Part shown: positions 25,872-34,749 of the stretch, one piece after another | Numbering within the stretch: the first letter of the stretch is position 1 | Layout of the letters: every line of letters starts with the position of its first letter | The notes under the pieces: generated by a model | The model's input: only the letters and a program-made list of their open reading frames with translations | Told to the model about the DNA's origin: nothing | Databases searched by the model: none | Assembly (NCBI GenBank): GCA_036678685.1 | Contig: JAZIHH010000020.1 | Span: 434,001-498,000 of the forward strand | Length of the DNA stretch: 64,000 bases | Reading direction: 5' to 3' | Source: JAZIHH01 sp036678685 | GTDB lineage: Bacteria; Bacillota; UBA4882; UBA10575 | Made by a program: the position numbers and the translations under genes

Positions 25872-27013
25872 AACAAGGCGGTAAGCCGGCAGGTAATAAG
25901 CCCGTAACGTCCCGAATTAAGGGGCAGCGAATCGTAACCCGCTTCCAGGCTGACGGAGGGGGAGAACACTTTTTTGACCCGGCCGCCAAAAGAGAACCGG
26001 GGGTTGGCCGGCCAGTCGTCAAGGGGAGAGAGAAGGGCGCCTTTGACCGACAATTCCCAATTGTTGCCGGTTATCTGCGAATATTCGCCCGCCAGCCCGC
26101 AGGTGTTCGGGGCAAAGAACTCACCGTTGCTTGACGCATGAGCGAGCCTGGAAAAGAGCGGCGAAAAACCTTCCTGGAAAGCTCCGGCCTTGAGCAGCAA
26201 AGCGGCCGGCCCGGGAAGATTTTTTTTCCAGGTTACCAAGGCGCCAAAGGCGCCGTTATGCCGGTACTCAGGGTGATCCGGAGGACATGGCCGGTACCAG
26301 GCCGCCTCTCCCTGGAGGGTTCCGCCGGCGAGATCAGTCAGTAAATCAACGGCCACCGCGGTGTCCGTAACGGGGACCAGGGTTATTCCGAACATGTACC
26401 CCGGTTGGGGAAAAGCGAGGCGAAGCGCTATTTCATCACCGCTGGTCACCAGAGCGCCGGGAAAAGGATAGACGGTTTTAAATTGGGAATAGTAACCGCC
26501 CAGATAATAATCTTGGGTACCGGTTTGCACGGCCACCCCCTCCACAGGGAAAAAGGAATGGTCGGCGATTAACCCCAGGGGATCGAGGGAAAATTTAAAT
26601 CTTCCAAGGTCAGCCAGGAGATTCGCCGAACGGTAGCGTAAAGCTGCTTCACCCAGCGAAGGGATGAGGGTAATGCCGTTCAAATCAGTCCCGTAGGTAT
26701 TTTGCTGAACAAAAGAGAGGGAAAGATCGAAATTCCGGTCCAACCGGGCATTGAGGAAAACCTCCAAGTCCTGGTGGATCTCCCAGGCGGACGGCAAGGG
26801 GGAACCGTCATAGAAACCGTGGTGGTAACCGGCGGTCAAGGTAAATTGGCCGCCGAGATGTAGGTGGCCCCACCGGTTCTCCAAACTGGAGAGGCGGTTG
26901 AGCACCGTATCCGAAGCGCCGAGGGCTCCCCGGGGAGAAAGAAGAAAAAGCAATAGAACGAAAAGAACGGTGAAGAACAGGGATTTCCGGGTCCAGACCG
27001 GCAGTTGCGGCAT
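25868..27013 (-). CDS. Secreted beta-barrel-like protein (possible outer membrane protein)
   Basis: 381 aa with a signal peptide (residues 9-33, cut near 'ALGA|S'). The rest alternates short aromatic beta strands with turns ('HLGGQFTLTAGYHHGFY', 'FDLSLSFVQQNTY', 'LRYRSANLLADLGRFKFSL', 'FGGRVKKVFSPSVSLEAGYDSL'), with no helices. It ends in phenylalanine after 'YGLITCRLTALF', which matches the C-terminal signature read by the outer-membrane assembly machinery of diderms. ATG 27013 follows CGGAGG. No named family was recognised. In a monoderm this would be unexpected, so it bears on cell envelope type. Confidence 0.65.
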   Translation of the reverse strand: MPQLPVWTRKSLFFTVLFVLLLFLLSPRGALGASDTVLNRLSSLENRWGHLHLGGQFTLTAGYHHGFYDGSPLPSAWEIHQDLEVFLNARLDRNFDLSLSFVQQNTYGTDLNGITLIPSLGEAALRYRSANLLADLGRFKFSLDPLGLIADHSFFPVEGVAVQTGTQDYYLGGYYSQFKTVYPFPGALVTSGDEIALRLAFPQPGYMFGITLVPVTDTAVAVDLLTDLAGGTLQGEAAWYRPCPPDHPEYRHNGAFGALVTWKKNLPGPAALLLKAGAFQEGFSPLFSRLAHASSNGEFFAPNTCGLAGEYSQITGNNWELSVKGALLSPLDDWPANPRFSFGGRVKKVFSPSVSLEAGYDSLPLNSGRYGLITCRLTALF

Positions 27014-27150
27014 AATTGATTCCTCCGTTTCCTACTGTGATGATTGACATAAAAAGCAAAGCCGGTAAATATACTATTAACTGAAAATTCTCTCTTTATC
27101 TAGAAATACCTGCCCCAAGGGGTAAAGGAATTGCTGGAAAAAAGAATAAA

Positions 27151-27170
27151 GGGACGGTTAAGACCGTCCC
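27151..27170 (-). terminator. Intrinsic terminator overlapping the spore-protein stop
   Basis: GGGACGGT (27151-27158) and ACCGTCCC (27163-27170) make a perfect eight-pair stem with a four-base loop. On the minus strand TTTATTCTTTTTT follows. The stop codon of the spore-protein gene (27158-27160) lies inside the hairpin. Confidence 0.85.
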
Positions 27171-27361
27171 TGGGGCCGTTGGTTGCTCATGGCTTCTTCG
27201 GCTTTTTCAATCAAACCGCGCACGATGAGCCCGGCCTCACGGGTAGTGATGTTGCCGTAGTCGTACCGGCCTTTTTCCCGCCGGATGCAGTCGGCAAACC
27301 CGAGTTCCCGGGCTATTTCGTATTTGACCTCATCCGACACGATACTCCGGCGACGCGCCAC
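27158..27361 (-). CDS. Alpha/beta-type small acid-soluble spore protein
   Basis: DNA-coating protein of the spore core. 67 aa. The two family blocks are seen: 'EVKYEIARELGF' (residues 11-22), near the germination-protease site, and 'YGNITTREAGLIVRGLIEKAEEAM'. The linker is longer and more basic ('ADCIRREKGRYDYG') than in standard members and includes a cysteine. GTG 27361 lies after GGGAGGTGAGGCT. It is a single-gene unit. A sigma-G promoter is expected from the family but no convincing hexamers were found upstream. Confidence 0.85.
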   Translation of the reverse strand: MARRRSIVSDEVKYEIARELGFADCIRREKGRYDYGNITTREAGLIVRGLIEKAEEAMSNQRPQGRS

Positions 27362-27588
27362 AGCCTCACCTCCCTTTGTTAGCTTTTACAGGCCGGGGCG
27401 AAAAAAACCACCCAAAGCCCGGGTTAAGCGGGGCGGACATCTATAAGCAGCAGATTTTGACTGGAACTGCCGGGTATAGACCGGTAAAAGCGGAAGGGAA
27501 ACTAAGAGCGGGGAACTCCCCGCGCCGGTCCGGGCCGGCGCCGGCCGTTGACGGCTGAAGCCCGGTCTTCTTGAGAAGGAGGGGAAAA

Positions 27589-27789
27589 ATGACGAAGAAG
27601 CTTTTTTCCGCGCAGATTCCCGCCGGAGGAGCTGAAAACAGCGAGGAAAGCGTCAAATGTCCGCACTGCGGGGCCATGTTTGGCGTGGCCGGACAAAAAG
27701 ACGGGGCTCTGGTGAACTGCCCCGTCTGTCACAAACAAGTCAACCTTGCGCAAGAAGAAAAAATCGAAGCCTCCAATGAAGGGTATTAA
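27589..27789 (+). CDS. Small zinc-ribbon protein (66 aa)
   Basis: Contains C-P-H-C (about residues 24-27) and C-P-V-C (about 45-48), a classic pair of zinc knuckles 17 residues apart, in an otherwise polar protein. ATG 27589 follows GAAGGAGGGG; an in-frame start six codons earlier has no ribosome site. It could be a regulator or a nucleic-acid binding adaptor; no family assigned. Its stop overlaps that of convergent aconitase by four bases. Confidence 0.72.
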   Translation: MTKKLFSAQIPAGGAENSEESVKCPHCGAMFGVAGQKDGALVNCPVCHKQVNLAQEEKIEASNEGY

Positions 27790-29711
27790 CCGGTTTGCTT
27801 TTTGGTAAGATTCAATAAGCCGCCGGCGGTCAAAATTTCTTTTTCCCGGCCGGTCAAGGGGATAAGAACCGGGAAGGAAACGCCGCGGATTATATTTTTT
27901 ACCAGCAGTTTTCCTTCGGTGATTCCCGCCTTCAGGTCGGGGATTTCCAGCCGGTCCCCGGCGGTAATCTTTTCATAATCACCGGGATCCGCAAAGACCA
28001 AAGGCAGAATTCCGAAATTAATTAAGTTGGCCCGGTGAATACGGGCAAAGGAGAGGGCCAGAACAGCGGTGATCCCCAGATACATGGGAGCAAGGGCCGC
28101 ATGTTCCCTGCTGGAACCTTGCCCGTAGTTCTCGCCGGCCACCACCAGCCCGCCGCCGTGCTCCTTGGCCCGGGCGGCAAAATCCGGATCAAGGGAGGAG
28201 AAGACGTACTGCGAGATAGCGGGAATATTGGACCGCAGGGGCAGAATCTTGGCTCCGGCCGGCATGATATGGTCGGTGGTGATGTTGTCGCCCACTTTGA
28301 TCAGGACCAAACCGTCAATCTTCTCCGGCAGGGGACCCCGCTGGGGGAATGGTTTGATATTGGGACCGCGTTTTACCGTCACCGTTGCGCCGTCTTTGGC
28401 CGGCGGGATGATCATGGAATCATCAATGATGAATTTCTCCGGGAAGGGAATCTCCGGATACGCGCCCAGCGACCGCGGGTCGGTCAGCCGGCCGGTAAGA
28501 GCCGAGGCGGCCGCCACTTCAGGACTGGCCAGGTAGACCTGGGCGTCCTTGGTTCCGCTCCGCCCTTCAAAGTTCCTGTTAAAGGTGCGCAGGGAATTGC
28601 CGCCGGAACACGGCGCCTGTCCCATACCGATACACGGTCCGCAGGCGGCTTCCAGAAGCCGGGCGCCGGCGGCAATCAAATCGGCGAGGGCGCCGTTCTT
28701 GGCCAGCATTAACAGGACCTGGCGGGAACCGGGCGCAATGACCAGGCTGGTGTCGGGATGGACGGTCTTGCCTTTAAGAATCGCGGCCACCCGCATCAGA
28801 TCGGTGTACGATGAGTTGGTGCAGCTCCCGATGGCGATCTGCGCCAGCGGGACCGGGCCGACCTCGGAAACCTTGCGCACGGCGTCGGGCGAGTGGGGGC
28901 AGGCGACTAAAGGTTCCAAGGTCCCAAGGTCGATGGTGATGGTCTCGGCGTAAGAGGCGTCCGGATCCGCCGCCAGCGGCCGCCATACTTCTTCTCTGTT
29001 TTGAGCCCGCAAAAAGATTCTGGTCTGCTCATCACTGGGGAAAAGCGAGGTGGTAGCGCCCAGTTCCGCCCCCATGTTGGTAATGGTGGCCCGTTGCGGA
29101 ACGGTAAGTTTTTTAACCCCTTCCCCGCTGTATTCAAAGATTTTCCCTACGCCGCCCTTGACCGTGAGCCGGCGGAGGAGTTCGAGAATAATATCTTTCG
29201 CTGTTACCCAGGGTTGCAATTCGCCGGTGAGATTAACACGGATGATTTCCGGCATGGTGAGATAAAAAGCCCCGCCGGCCATTGCCACCGCCACATCAAG
29301 CCCGCCGGCGCCGAAAGCCAGCATGCCAAGGCCGCCGGCGGTCGGGGTATGACTGTCCGAACCAAGAAGGGTTGCGCCGGGCACGCCGAATCTTTCCAGG
29401 TGGACCTGGTGACAGATGCCATTACCGGGGCGGGAAAAATAAATCCCGTATTTGGCCGCTGTGGTCTGCAGGAAGAGATGGTCGTCGGCATTTTCAAAAC
29501 TGGTCTGGAGGGTATTGTGGTCCACATAACTTACGGAAAGTTTGGTTTTTACCCGGTCGAGGCCTAGAGCGGCAAATTGAAGATAAGCCATGGTGCCGGT
29601 GGCGTCCTGGGTCAGCGTCTGGTCAATTTTAAGGGCAATTTCTTTCCCCGGTACCATTTCTCCTTCGACAAGATGTTCGCGGATGATTTTCTCCGCCAGT
29701 GTGAGTCCCAA
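27786..29711 (-). CDS. acn: Aconitate hydratase
   Basis: Iron-sulfur hydro-lyase that interconverts citrate and isocitrate. The cluster cysteines are in 'GSCTNSSYTDL' and 'CGPCIGMGQAP'; the substrate residues in 'DSHTPTAGGLG' and the swivel-domain 'GENYGQGSSREHAALAP' are intact. 641 residues matches the shorter bacterial aconitase/AcnA-like class with domain 4 attached. TTG start at 29711 follows GGGGGT. A perfect inverted repeat lies just upstream (29727-29749). Together with the isocitrate dehydrogenase gene at 38 kb it suggests an oxidative route to 2-oxoglutarate. Confidence 0.93.
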   Translation of the reverse strand: MGLTLAEKIIREHLVEGEMVPGKEIALKIDQTLTQDATGTMAYLQFAALGLDRVKTKLSVSYVDHNTLQTSFENADDHLFLQTTAAKYGIYFSRPGNGICHQVHLERFGVPGATLLGSDSHTPTAGGLGMLAFGAGGLDVAVAMAGGAFYLTMPEIIRVNLTGELQPWVTAKDIILELLRRLTVKGGVGKIFEYSGEGVKKLTVPQRATITNMGAELGATTSLFPSDEQTRIFLRAQNREEVWRPLAADPDASYAETITIDLGTLEPLVACPHSPDAVRKVSEVGPVPLAQIAIGSCTNSSYTDLMRVAAILKGKTVHPDTSLVIAPGSRQVLLMLAKNGALADLIAAGARLLEAACGPCIGMGQAPCSGGNSLRTFNRNFEGRSGTKDAQVYLASPEVAAASALTGRLTDPRSLGAYPEIPFPEKFIIDDSMIIPPAKDGATVTVKRGPNIKPFPQRGPLPEKIDGLVLIKVGDNITTDHIMPAGAKILPLRSNIPAISQYVFSSLDPDFAARAKEHGGGLVVAGENYGQGSSREHAALAPMYLGITAVLALSFARIHRANLINFGILPLVFADPGDYEKITAGDRLEIPDLKAGITEGKLLVKNIIRGVSFPVLIPLTGREKEILTAGGLLNLTKKQTG

Positions 29712-30039
29712 AGTTGTTACCCCCTGTTCTATGAGATTTCGTCATAGAAAAAATGGTTTTTTCCTTAAAATTTTGGATAGGATATAAAGATGAAGGAAAT
29801 GCCTTTAAAATAATGAAATATTATGATAAGAAAACTCGTCCGGCTTGACGGAAGAGCTTGGTAACCTTCCCGGTTTACAGACAGTTTAGCAAAGAACGCG
29901 GGACCTGTCAATTAAGAATAAGAATAAAACATTACCGGGGAGTTGGCGAGGATGTTGAAGGATTATTGTATAATTTTTTTCCCGCTCCGCGAATAAAAGT
30001 AGATACCGGACCGGGCGTTAAAAGAAAGGAAGGGTACGT
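29712..30039. other. Divergent intergenic region between acn and murC (328 bp)
   Basis: Holds the inverted repeat at 29727-29749 and an AT-rich stretch around 29750-29830 that should contain the acn promoter. For murC a clear -10 box TATAAT lies at 29969-29974, with a weak -35 (GCGAGG) at 17 bases; transcription would start near 29981, leaving a leader of about 60 bases with AAGGAAGGG before the TTG. No coding sequence seen. Confidence 0.45.
29727..29749. promoter_or_regulatory. Perfect inverted repeat upstream of aconitase (operator or RNA hairpin)
   Basis: TTCTATGA (29727-29734) and TCATAGAA (29742-29749) are perfect eight-base arms with a seven-base spacer. The element ends 16 bases before the aconitase TTG and touches the ribosome site region. 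It is not followed by a T run on the minus strand, so it is not a terminator. It could be a repressor site or a hairpin in the leader. Confidence 0.6.
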
Positions 30040-31464
30040 TTGAAATCAAGAAAAGGTGACAGCATATATTTTATCGGTATCGGCGGGAACCGTCTCAGTG
30101 CTTTGGCCAAAATATACAGGGACCGGGGCTGCCGGGTAGCCGGTTCCGACCGGTGCCGGACCAAGACCACCCAGGAACTGGAAGAAAGAGGAATTACCGT
30201 TCATTACGGGCATGATCCCAGTAAGATAACAGAGGAGATCGGTTTGGTGGTGTACACCAACGCTGTGGGCGAGAACAATCCCCAGCTCCTTGCCGCCCGG
30301 GCCAAAAAGATTCCCGTGGTGGAAGGGGCCAAACTTTTGGGCCTGTTGATGCGGGAGATGGGAACAGGAATCGCCGTGGCCGGCACCCATGGAAAAACCA
30401 CTACGACGGCCATGGTTTCCCTAATTCTCATCAAGAGCGGCAAGGATCCCACCATTGAAGTGGGAGGAGAGATGAATGAACTGCCGGGGAACCACCGGAC
30501 GGGGAAAAGCCCTTTTATTGTGGTCGAAGCTTGTGAGTTCCGCCGCTCCTTTCTGCATCTTTCCCCAAAATATGCCATCGTAACCAATGTGGACTGGGAT
30601 CATCCGGATGTCTTCCCCACCTCCGAAGCGGTAGTCCAGGCCTTTAAAGAATTCGTCTCGCTCCTGCCGCCGGACGGAGGACTGGTGATGTGGCGGGAAG
30701 AAAAGCATTTTCACGAGCTGGCCGCCGTCTCCAAAGCACCGGTGACCAGTTTTGGCCTTACTCCGGAAGCCGACTGGTTTGTTCTTGAACCAAGGACCCT
30801 CCCGCCCCTGGGAACAGAAGGGAAACTGTATTACCGCGGGGAGTACCGGGGAAAACTCCGGTTACAAGTGCCCGGAAGATATAATATTTTAAACGCCCTC
30901 GCTTCTCTGGCCACCGCCGCCCAATTGGGCGTAACGGTGGAAGAGGCCCTCGCTTCTTTGGAGGAGTTTCAGGGGGTCAAACGCCGGTTCGAGATTAAGG
31001 GCGAAGCCGATAAAATACTGGTGGTCGATGATTATGCCCATCACCCGGTGGCCATAGCCAATACCCTGGCCGCGGCGCGGAGCCATTTTCCCGGCCGGAT
31101 TTGGTGTGTTTTTCAGCCCCACTTGTTCAGCAGGACCCGTTATCTTTTAGCGGACTTCGCCCGCGCTTTCCACGCCGCCGACATTTTGGTCCTGGCCGAT
31201 ATATATCCGGCCCGGGAAAAGGACCCCGGCGACATCTCCAGCCGGATCCTGGCGGCTGAAGCCGGCAAATACCACAATGATGTCAGGTATCTGGGGGATA
31301 TGAACAGCATCAAAGAACATTTGTTGCAGGAGACGTTGCCCGGTGATTTAATAATTACCATGGGGGCCGGGGATATATGGAAAGTCGGGGAGGATTTTCT
31401 CCGGGAAAAGGCGAATTACTCTCCCCGGGAAAACCTGAAAAACTTGCAGGAACAAAGAGGTTAG
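30040..31464 (+). CDS. murC: UDP-N-acetylmuramate--L-alanine ligase
   Basis: Adds L-Ala to UDP-MurNAc with ATP, first step of peptidoglycan stem peptide synthesis. N-terminal nucleotide-sugar loop 'FIGIGGNRLSALA' (usual form GIGG-x-G-M-S), ATP loop 'GTHGKTTTTAMV', 'VVEACEFRRSFLHL' and 'TNVDWDHPD' in the middle domain, and 'VDDYAHHPVAI' plus 'FQPHLFSRTRYL' in the C-terminal domain. 474 residues. TTG 30040 follows AAGGAAGGG. It sits with ogt rather than in a cell-wall cluster, as murG does at 2-3 kb, so it may be a stand-alone or second copy. Confidence 0.9.
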   Translation: MKSRKGDSIYFIGIGGNRLSALAKIYRDRGCRVAGSDRCRTKTTQELEERGITVHYGHDPSKITEEIGLVVYTNAVGENNPQLLAARAKKIPVVEGAKLLGLLMREMGTGIAVAGTHGKTTTTAMVSLILIKSGKDPTIEVGGEMNELPGNHRTGKSPFIVVEACEFRRSFLHLSPKYAIVTNVDWDHPDVFPTSEAVVQAFKEFVSLLPPDGGLVMWREEKHFHELAAVSKAPVTSFGLTPEADWFVLEPRTLPPLGTEGKLYYRGEYRGKLRLQVPGRYNILNALASLATAAQLGVTVEEALASLEEFQGVKRRFEIKGEADKILVVDDYAHHPVAIANTLAAARSHFPGRIWCVFQPHLFSRTRYLLADFARAFHAADILVLADIYPAREKDPGDISSRILAAEAGKYHNDVRYLGDMNSIKEHLLQETLPGDLIITMGAGDIWKVGEDFLREKANYSPRENLKNLQEQRG

Positions 31465-31465
31465 A

Positions 31466-31936
31466 ATGTTTTTTGCTCCATTTCATACCGGATTGGGGAA
31501 AGGCTTTGTTTTTTGGGCGCCGGACGGTCTCATTACCCGTCTTGTTTTGCCCGGGGACAACCTTCCCCCGGAGAGCCGTGCGGCAACCGAATGTCCGGGC
31601 GGGCACCCGGTTTTGGCGGCGTTGGAAGCCTATTTTCAGGGACGGAAAGTCCTTTTTGATTTTGCCTGCCGTCAGGAAGGGACCCCCTTTCAACAAAGAG
31701 TATGGCAGGTTTTGACGGAGATCCCCTACGGGCAGACCCGTACCTATAAAGAGACGGCGGAAAGCGCCGGTTTTCCGCGGGCGGCCCGGGCGGTGGGAAC
31801 AGCCTGTGCCGCCAACAAACTCCCCATCCTGGTCCCTTGTCACCGGGTGGTGAGGACGGGCGGAGGGCTCGGGGGTTTTGGCGGGGGGGTAAAATTAAAA
31901 AGATACCTTTTGGAACTGGAAGGTATTAAATTTTAA
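31466..31936 (+). CDS. ogt: Methylated-DNA--protein-cysteine methyltransferase
   Basis: Suicide repair protein that takes the methyl group from O6-methylguanine onto its cysteine. The active site P-C-H-R-V (Cys125) and 'FQQRVWQVLTEIPYGQTRTY' with the DNA-entering arginine region 'GFPRAARAVGTA' are intact. 156 residues, of Ogt/AdaB type. Its ATG is one base after the murC stop, so the two are co-transcribed. A terminator follows. Confidence 0.95.
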   Translation: MFFAPFHTGLGKGFVFWAPDGLITRLVLPGDNLPPESRAATECPGGHPVLAALEAYFQGRKVLFDFACRQEGTPFQQRVWQVLTEIPYGQTRTYKETAESAGFPRAARAVGTACAANKLPILVPCHRVVRTGGGLGGFGGGVKLKRYLLELEGIKF

Positions 31937-31953
31937 ACAAAAAAACAAAGGAT

Positions 31954-31993
31954 TTCCCTGGCTTCCCGGCGAATCAACCAGGGAACTTTTTTT
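31954..31993 (+). terminator. Intrinsic terminator of murC-ogt
   Basis: TTCCCTGG (31954-31961) pairs with CCAGGGAA (31978-31985), followed by C and seven T. It lies 17 bases after ogt. Confidence 0.85.
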
Positions 31994-32016
31994 GGTTGCC
32001 GCAAGGAGGTTGGTTC

Positions 32017-33150
32017 ATGCCGGAAGTGATTTTGGTCCGTTGTACGACTTACGACCGGGAAGAGATCCAGTCCGCTGTCCGGCGGGTCTTTTCTTTAGCC
32101 GGCGGTGTGGGCCGGTACATCCGGCCGGGGATGCGGGTTTTGGTTAAACCCAATCTTTTGGCCGCGGAGGCCCCGGAGAGAGGGGTTACCACCCATCCGG
32201 AAGTGGTGCGGGCCGTTTTACGCGAACTGTTACAGGCAGGAGCCCGGCCCTTGGTCGGGGACAGTCCCGGCATTGGCAGTCTGCGGAAAGTGGCGGAAAA
32301 AACCGGTGTGGCCGCCATCTGCCGGGAACTGGGCGTGCCGTTGGCCGAGTTCAAAGAGGCGACGGAGGTTGAAAGCGCCGGCTCCGGGGGGCCAATCAGA
32401 CATTTTCCCCTCGCGCGTGAACTGGGGGAAGTGGATGCCGTTCTTAACCTTCTCCGGATGAAAACCCACGGTCTGACCCGGATTTCCGGGGCGGTCAAAA
32501 ACCTTTACGGCTGCATCACAGGCCTGCATAAGGCCGAATTTCACCTTCGCCTGCAGAGACTGGACGCTTTTTTGGCGATGCTGATCGACCTGGCGTTGAC
32601 CGTAAACCCCGTTTTCCATCTGGTTGATGCCGTAGCCGGCATGGAAGGAGCCGGGCCGCGCCACGGGAAACTGCGGGCGGTAAATCTGCTTATGGCCGGA
32701 ACGGACCCTTTTGCCCTTGACACGGTCATCGCCCGGGTGATGGGCGTGAGCCCGCAGGATATACCCTTGCTGGCCCTGGCGGCACAGAGAGGTCGCAAAG
32801 GGGCAAGGCTGGAGGAGATCACCATTACCGGGGAAAAAGTGGAGGACTTTATCGTTCCCGGCTATGAGGTGCCGAAGGATGCCGCGCCTCTGGCGATCAG
32901 AAATTTCCCGGACTGGGCGGTCAACTTTGTCCGGAAACGGTGGACTTTGCAGCCGGTGATTGGCGAGAATTGCCGGGGATGTGAAATCTGCATCCGCTCC
33001 TGCCCGGCCGGGTCCATCCACCGGCAGGGGGAAAAGGCCGTTGTGGATCTTAACACCTGTATCCGGTGTTATTGTTGCCAGGAGTTTTGTCCTTATAACG
33101 CGGTGGCGTTAAAAGCTCCTTTTCTCCGGAAGCTGTTGGGTGGGGTTTAG
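32017..33150 (+). CDS. DUF362 protein with C-terminal 2[4Fe-4S] ferredoxin domain
   Basis: 377 aa. The DUF362 part covers about residues 1-300 ('RVLVKPNLLAAEAPERGVTTHPEVVRAVL', given for recognition, 'GDSPG', 'LLRMKTHGLTRISGAVKNLYG'). The C-terminus holds two clusters of cysteines, C-x2-C-x2-C-x3-C ('CRGCEICIRSC') and again ('CIRCYCCQEFC'), a bacterial ferredoxin fold. Family members are predicted iron-sulfur oxidoreductase-like proteins of unknown role in anaerobes. ATG 32017 follows AAGGAGGTTGG; the seven-codon extension lacks a ribosome site. Stop overlaps the convergent gene by four bases. Confidence 0.9.
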   Translation: MPEVILVRCTTYDREEIQSAVRRVFSLAGGVGRYIRPGMRVLVKPNLLAAEAPERGVTTHPEVVRAVLRELLQAGARPLVGDSPGIGSLRKVAEKTGVAAICRELGVPLAEFKEATEVESAGSGGPIRHFPLARELGEVDAVLNLLRMKTHGLTRISGAVKNLYGCITGLHKAEFHLRLQRLDAFLAMLIDLALTVNPVFHLVDAVAGMEGAGPRHGKLRAVNLLMAGTDPFALDTVIARVMGVSPQDIPLLALAAQRGRKGARLEEITITGEKVEDFIVPGYEVPKDAAPLAIRNFPDWAVNFVRKRWTLQPVIGENCRGCEICIRSCPAGSIHRQGEKAVVDLNTCIRCYCCQEFCPYNAVALKAPFLRKLLGGV

Positions 33151-33689
33151 AGTTTTTTTAACTCACGGACCAGGCGGTGGAAGGCTTCTTTTTCCCCTTT
33201 CCCCAAAACCCGGTCGATCTCGGCCAGCAGTTTTTTCCGGCGTTTCTCGTTTTTCGCTTCCATCAGCAGTAGTTGGAGCTCAAAATTGAACTGAAGGCTT
33301 TTGGCTTTTTCCGGTTCGATCACTACAGGGGTTTCTTCGAGCACCCGCCAGAAATTGCGGCACTCTTGGCGGTCGGGAAAATAGAAAGTTAAAAACAGCT
33401 TGTTTTCGTTGTATTTTTCCAAATACTCCAGAATGGCGTCGGGATTATGGAAATTGCTGTTGATGGTTAACAGCAAGCAGGGAGGCAGACCGGTGTTGGC
33501 GCTGGAGATGACCAGCAGCGGCCGGAAAAGCGAGCCGTTTTCAATGATATACAAAGAGTCAAGGAGAGGCCTGCTCTTGACCAGATAGGCGAGGACCTGG
33601 CGGGAGCCGTTGCGCAAAGGATAGTTATCCATAAACCATTGGATAAAATTTCTCTTCGCCCAGGTGCTGATGAGCGATTGCTGTTTCAT
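33147..33689 (-). CDS. YpiB-like UPF0302 protein
   Basis: 180 aa, cytoplasmic. The N-terminal 'KRNFIQWFMDNYPLRNGSRQVLAYL' block and the middle 'LYIIENGSLFRPLLVISSANTGLPPCLL' match the UPF0302 pattern recalled from Bacillus YpiB. The C-terminal helix 'EIDRVLGKGEKEAFHRLVREL' looks like the short IDEAL motif seen at the end of that family. Function is unknown in the family. Match is from memory and moderate. Single-gene unit, convergent with DUF362. Confidence 0.65.
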   Translation of the reverse strand: MKQQSLISTWAKRNFIQWFMDNYPLRNGSRQVLAYLVKSRPLLDSLYIIENGSLFRPLLVISSANTGLPPCLLLTINSNFHNPDAILEYLEKYNENKLFLTFYFPDRQECRNFWRVLEETPVVIEPEKAKSLQFNFELQLLLMEAKNEKRRKKLLAEIDRVLGKGEKEAFHRLVRELKKL

Positions 33690-33814
33690 GCTTACAGACC
33701 CCCCGGCAAAAAGGTTGCCCCGGAACGTTCGGAATTTTCCAGGTGTTCTATTCTATTTATTCGGTTAAACGGCAAACAATCTTTAACCCTGAATCTTATA
33801 CGGGAGGGATCACC

Positions 33815-34585
33815 ATGAAGCAAGGGCACAGCGGGCGCCGCCCGGAACAGGAAATAGAAGAAATATCCGCCTGGTTGGAAAGGCAAGTGAGGGAAGCCGG
33901 CGCCCGAGGGGCGGTTTTCGGCCTTTCCGGGGGGCTTGATTCGGCGGTGGTGGCCGCCTTGTGCCAAAAGGCCTTTGCCGGGAATGCCCTGGGTTTAATC
34001 ATGCCATGTTTCAGCCCGCCGGAGGAGGTGGAAGACGCCCGGCTGGTGGCGGAGAAACTGGCCCTTCCGCACCGGCTAATCGACCTGTCCGGGGCCTATC
34101 TTTTGCTGGCCGGGCTTTTTTCCGGGGAAAAAGTAACCGGAAACGAAAAAACGCCGGAGTTTTTTAATATTAAACCCCGGTTACGGATGATCGCCCTTTA
34201 CTATTGGGCCTCCCGTCTAAACTACCTGGTGGTGGGGACCGGAAACCGCAGTGAATTAACGGTTGGTTATTTTACCAAATACGGCGACGGCGGCGTGGAT
34301 CTCCTCCCCCTTGGTCATCTGGTGAAAAGCGAGGTCCGGGAAATCGCCCGTGTACTGGGAATACCAAAGAAGATCATTGACAAGCCTCCCTCCGGCGGCT
34401 TATGGGAAGGGCAGACCGACGAAGAGGAAATGGGCTTAACCTATGAAGAACTGGACCGGTATTTGTTAACCGGTGAAGGTCATTCCCCGGCCGTCGACAG
34501 GATCAGAGAAATGGAAAAAAGGAGTGCGCATAAGCGGAGGCCGCCCTTGCTTCCCTGGGATAACGGGCGGGAAGGTGAGAACTGA
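33815..34585 (+). CDS. nadE: NAD synthetase, ammonia-dependent type
   Basis: Converts nicotinate adenine dinucleotide to NAD with ATP and ammonia. The pyrophosphatase loop S-G-G-L-D-S is at residues 38-43; 'GTGNRSELTVGYFTKYGDGGVDLLPLGHL' (quoted for recognition) and 'KPPSGGLWEGQTDEEEMG' are the substrate sites. No glutaminase domain is fused (256 aa), so ammonia must come from elsewhere. ATG 33815 follows GGGAGG; a 24-codon in-frame extension is not supported. Confidence 0.95.
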   Translation: MKQGHSGRRPEQEIEEISAWLERQVREAGARGAVFGLSGGLDSAVVAALCQKAFAGNALGLIMPCFSPPEEVEDARLVAEKLALPHRLIDLSGAYLLLAGLFSGEKVTGNEKTPEFFNIKPRLRMIALYYWASRLNYLVVGTGNRSELTVGYFTKYGDGGVDLLPLGHLVKSEVREIARVLGIPKKIIDKPPSGGLWEGQTDEEEMGLTYEELDRYLLTGEGHSPAVDRIREMEKRSAHKRRPPLLPWDNGREGEN

Positions 34586-34749
34586 AAGAAAAGGTATTCC
34601 CGGTTTTTGCGCGAATATAGATCCAGTAATGCCGGATTGGCGGGGCGGTTTTTTGCACCTTTCGGCCCGTCCCCTCCGCCGCCGCCGGGGACCGGCGGAG
34701 GGCGGAAAGGTCATGGCCCCTGATGAAATGAGTAAGGAGGAGGAACTCT

